From Schlesneria paludicola DSM 18645 (GTDB lineage: Bacteria; Planctomycetota; Planctomycetia; Planctomycetales; Planctomycetaceae), in NCBI GenBank assembly GCA_945862235.1, contig CAMAYU010000042.1, positions 1 through 35,745 on the forward strand: DNA of 35,745 bases, in the 5' to 3' direction. The notes under the pieces are model-generated. The model had not been told where the DNA came from, made no database searches, and saw only the letters and a list, made by a program, of their open reading frames with translations. Below are positions 33,936 to 35,745 of the stretch, piece after piece. How positions within the stretch are numbered: position 1 is the first letter of the stretch; every line of letters starts with the position of its first letter. A program made the translations under genes and the position numbers.

Positions 33936-34418
33936 TCAGACCAGAGACCGGACGATCCGGCTGCTGGCAGCGTCGAGTTGAGCGACATCGGGGATCGTGT
34001 AACGGATGCCGTTCGAGTCCGCGATCAGGATGCCATTCGTGCCGAGACGGCGGCAATCATCGTCACTCTCCAGTTGAAAGCTCGTGCGACCGCGGTCGGT
34101 CTCCACATCCCAGCGGCAGGGCGGGTTGGGGGTACTCGTGGCGACGATGCGTCGGATGACGGGGACAAACTCGCGCTCGGCCAACTCGCGCTGCAATGCT
34201 TCGCGCGCGGCGGGGGCCAGCACTTCGAGACTTGGCAAGTTGAAGAGTTCGTGGCCATCCGCATCGAGCAGCGCGATCGCGTGTGCCGGATCGGTAAGCG
34301 GGAAGCAACGCACCGGCTCCACCCCCGCATGGCGCGTCCCGTCGGGAAGAGTCATCACGAGTTGGCCCCATTGGTCACGATCAAACGCCAGCTTCGAGAA
34401 AAGTTCGCCATCGGTCAT
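33936..34418 (-). CDS. DUF1854 family protein
   Basis: Protein of 160 residues that fits the DUF1854 family along its whole length: LPDGTRHAGVEPVRCFPLTD, then DADGHELFNLPSLEVL, then FVPVIRRIVATST, then WDVETDRGRTSF, and a C-terminal GIRYTIPDVAQLD. The family has no established biochemical role. It is often found beside ABC transporters, including ones linked to cyanophycin metabolism. Here an ABC ATPase gene starts 400 bases away but points in the other direction. ATG 34418 is preferred; the frame stays open upstream through a TTG at 34514, which I think is chance. The Shine-Dalgarno site is weak. No signal peptide or membrane segment is seen. Confidence 0.88.
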   Translation of the reverse strand: MTDGELFSKLAFDRDQWGQLVMTLPDGTRHAGVEPVRCFPLTDPAHAIALLDADGHELFNLPSLEVLAPAAREALQRELAEREFVPVIRRIVATSTPNPPCRWDVETDRGRTSFQLESDDDCRRLGTNGILIADSNGIRYTIPDVAQLDAASSRIVRSLV

Positions 34419-34543
34419 TGGGGATTCATTTCGTGATTGTGATTTGCGGTGTCCACATCGGTCGCGAAGCCTATGCGAGAGCGCGGCGATGTTCAAAGGA
34501 GAGGAGCTGTCCAACTTCTACTTCCGAGAGTGGCATTGCCGTA

Positions 34544-34635
34544 GGGTGTGTGGAGTCTTCGGAACACACCATTGTTAGTACGACTGTTAGTACGACTCTC
34601 CTCAAACCGGTGCGTTCCGAAGACTCCACGCACCC
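34544..34635. repeat. Palindrome with 27-base arms and tandem TGTTAGTACGAC units
   Basis: The arms 34544-34570 and 34609-34635 are inverted complements with two mismatches, both of the kind that keeps G-U pairing in one RNA strand. Between them TGTTAGTACGAC occurs twice in tandem (34574-34597). It lies in the 398-base gap between the divergent DUF1854 and ABC genes. Confidence 0.85.
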
Positions 34636-34652
34636 GACATCAACTCGACGGA

Positions 34653-34705
34653 GAAGAACCCCTCACCCTAGCCCTCTCCCCGCAGAGCCGGGGCGAGGGG
34701 ACAAG
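34653..34705. repeat. GC-rich palindromic element, intergenic copy (family A, copy 4)
   Basis: This matches the in-gene copies at 1932-1978, 2450-2494 and 13856-13908 but in the opposite orientation. It lies about 110 bases before the ABC gene start. The rest of 34706-34816 shows no gene and no clear promoter. Confidence 0.9.
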
Positions 34706-34816
34706 ATGATGGCGACCCTCGGGCGACTACTCCCCTTACATTCCGTTGGGACTTTTCTCCGGAGACCGCGCGAGCCACACTCCGTTCGTTCCAGCCGCTT
34801 TATCAAAGTCTCCACC

Positions 34817-35745
34817 ATGTCGCACACCACGATCTCACACGACGCTTCCAATCCCGTTTCGTTGGCCGAGTTTCGCTCGGTGACGAAGTGGTACGGAGCG
34901 GTCATCGGCGTGAATGATGTCAGCCTCAAATTGCAGCCGGGGATCACCGGATTGCTCGGTCCGAACGGTGCAGGAAAGACGACGTTTCTTAAACTGCTGA
35001 CGGGGCAGTTGCGGCCAAGCCTTGGTGAAGTGACTGTGCGCGGTGAATCTGCGCGGTCAGCTCGGGCGCGGCGGTACATGGGCTACTGTCCCGATGCCGA
35101 TTCCTTTTACGAAGAGATGTCGGGACGACGCTTCGTCCAGACGATGGCCCGACTGCACGGAATGCCCTCGCGGATGGCTCACGAACGAACGGAAGAGGTC
35201 TTGGCCGAGGTTGGGATGTCAGACCGAGCCGACCGGACGTTGCGAGGTTGCTCGAAGGGGATGCGACAGCGAATCAAGCTGGCTCAGGCTCTCGTGCATC
35301 AGCCGGATGTCTTGATCGTGGACGAACCGCTCAACGGGATCGATCCGGTCGGCAGACGCGAGTTGATGGAACTGTTTCGCCTCTGCGCCAATCGAGGACA
35401 GGCGGTGTTGGTGTCGAGTCACATCTTGGAAGAGATGGACGAACTGGCCGATCGCATCGTGTTCATGGGACGCGGGCGAGTCCTCGCGGAGGGAACCTTA
35501 CTCGAAATCCGTGCAATGTTTGCTGAGCAGCCGCTGAAAATTCGGATCGCCTGCCGCCAACAACGCGAACTCGCCACGCGGCTCATTCAATGGGAACACG
35601 TCTTGAGAATCGAGCTGACCGGAACCGACGAATTGCTGCTGGAGGTCGCTCGTCCCGACGACTTCTTCCGCCGGTTCGGCAACCTCGTCGTGGAACTCGC
35701 GCTCGATGTGTCGAGACTCGAAACGACCGACGCGACAACGGAAGC
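34817..35745 (+). CDS. ABC transporter ATP-binding protein, C-terminus beyond window
   Basis: The frame is open from ATG 34817 to the right edge, 309 residues seen. It is an ABC-2-type exporter ATPase: Walker A GPNGAGKTT, signature CSKGMRQRIKLAQ (the usual LSGGQ is CSKGM), Walker B VLIVDEP, D-loop NGIDP and switch histidine in SSHIL. After the ATPase core (about 15-235) there is an accessory C-terminal region that is still running at the edge. It would power a membrane partner probably encoded just beyond the window. ATG 34817 has no strong Shine-Dalgarno site, but family alignment puts the start here (SLAEFRSVTKWYGAV). The long upstream region is full of repeats. Substrate unknown. Confidence 0.93.
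   Translation, partial: MSHTTISHDASNPVSLAEFRSVTKWYGAVIGVNDVSLKLQPGITGLLGPNGAGKTTFLKLLTGQLRPSLGEVTVRGESARSARARRYMGYCPDADSFYEEMSGRRFVQTMARLHGMPSRMAHERTEEVLAEVGMSDRADRTLRGCSKGMRQRIKLAQALVHQPDVLIVDEPLNGIDPVGRRELMELFRLCANRGQAVLVSSHILEEMDELADRIVFMGRGRVLAEGTLLEIRAMFAEQPLKIRIACRQQRELATRLIQWEHVLRIELTGTDELLLEVARPDDFFRRFGNLVVELALDVSRLETTDATTE

Overview
This GC-rich window is typical of a planctomycete chromosome (Planctomycetota). The evidence is a PA14/multihaem c-type cytochrome of the PVC kind, an M56 (BlaR1-like) peptidase carrying WD40 repeats, giant secreted proteins with no recognisable family, a spermidine-synthase-like membrane fusion, and many palindromic repeats both between and inside genes. 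The species cannot be named from this sequence. No rRNA, tRNA, CRISPR array, transposase or phage gene was seen.

Layout, left to right. Positions 1-5139 (minus strand) hold a secreted five-haem cytochrome that runs off the left edge and, upstream of it, a secreted SMP-30/gluconolactonase-like protein with an extra C-terminal domain. Positions 5460-7335 (plus) hold a carboxylesterase and uppP (undecaprenyl-diphosphate phosphatase). Positions 7344-17791 (minus) are almost filled by two giant exported membrane proteins of 1157 and 2325 residues, coupled by a 4-base ATGA overlap. Together they look like three copies of a 'signal peptide, long beta-rich region, membrane helices' module. Positions 18210-24402 (minus) carry pheT, a GspE/PilB-type ATPase homologue that has lost its Walker A lysine and Walker B glutamate, dapA, and a beta-hydroxyacid dehydrogenase. 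Positions 24687-30945 (plus) carry a BlaI-type repressor, its M56 peptidase/WD40 partner and a large spermidine-synthase-like membrane protein. Positions 30962-33072 (minus) hold an MFS transporter and a small CxxC protein. The right end holds a small HExxH protein (plus), a DUF1854 protein (minus) and the start of an ABC transporter ATPase (plus), which runs off the edge.

Functionally this is mostly a mosaic of short transcription units. The clear functional units are the BlaI/M56 regulatory pair, the coupled giant-protein pair, and the MFS/CxxC pair. uppP and dapA both serve peptidoglycan synthesis but are not in one operon.

The most unusual content is (1) the coupled giant proteins, (2) the GspE-like protein degenerate at every nucleotide-handling motif I could check, and (3) about ten families of palindromic elements. 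Several of these sit in frame inside real genes, and one family is read in two different frames within the same cytochrome. A further element lies inside pheT. Start codons were mostly moved inward from the longest possible frame, using Shine-Dalgarno sites, signal peptides and gene overlaps.
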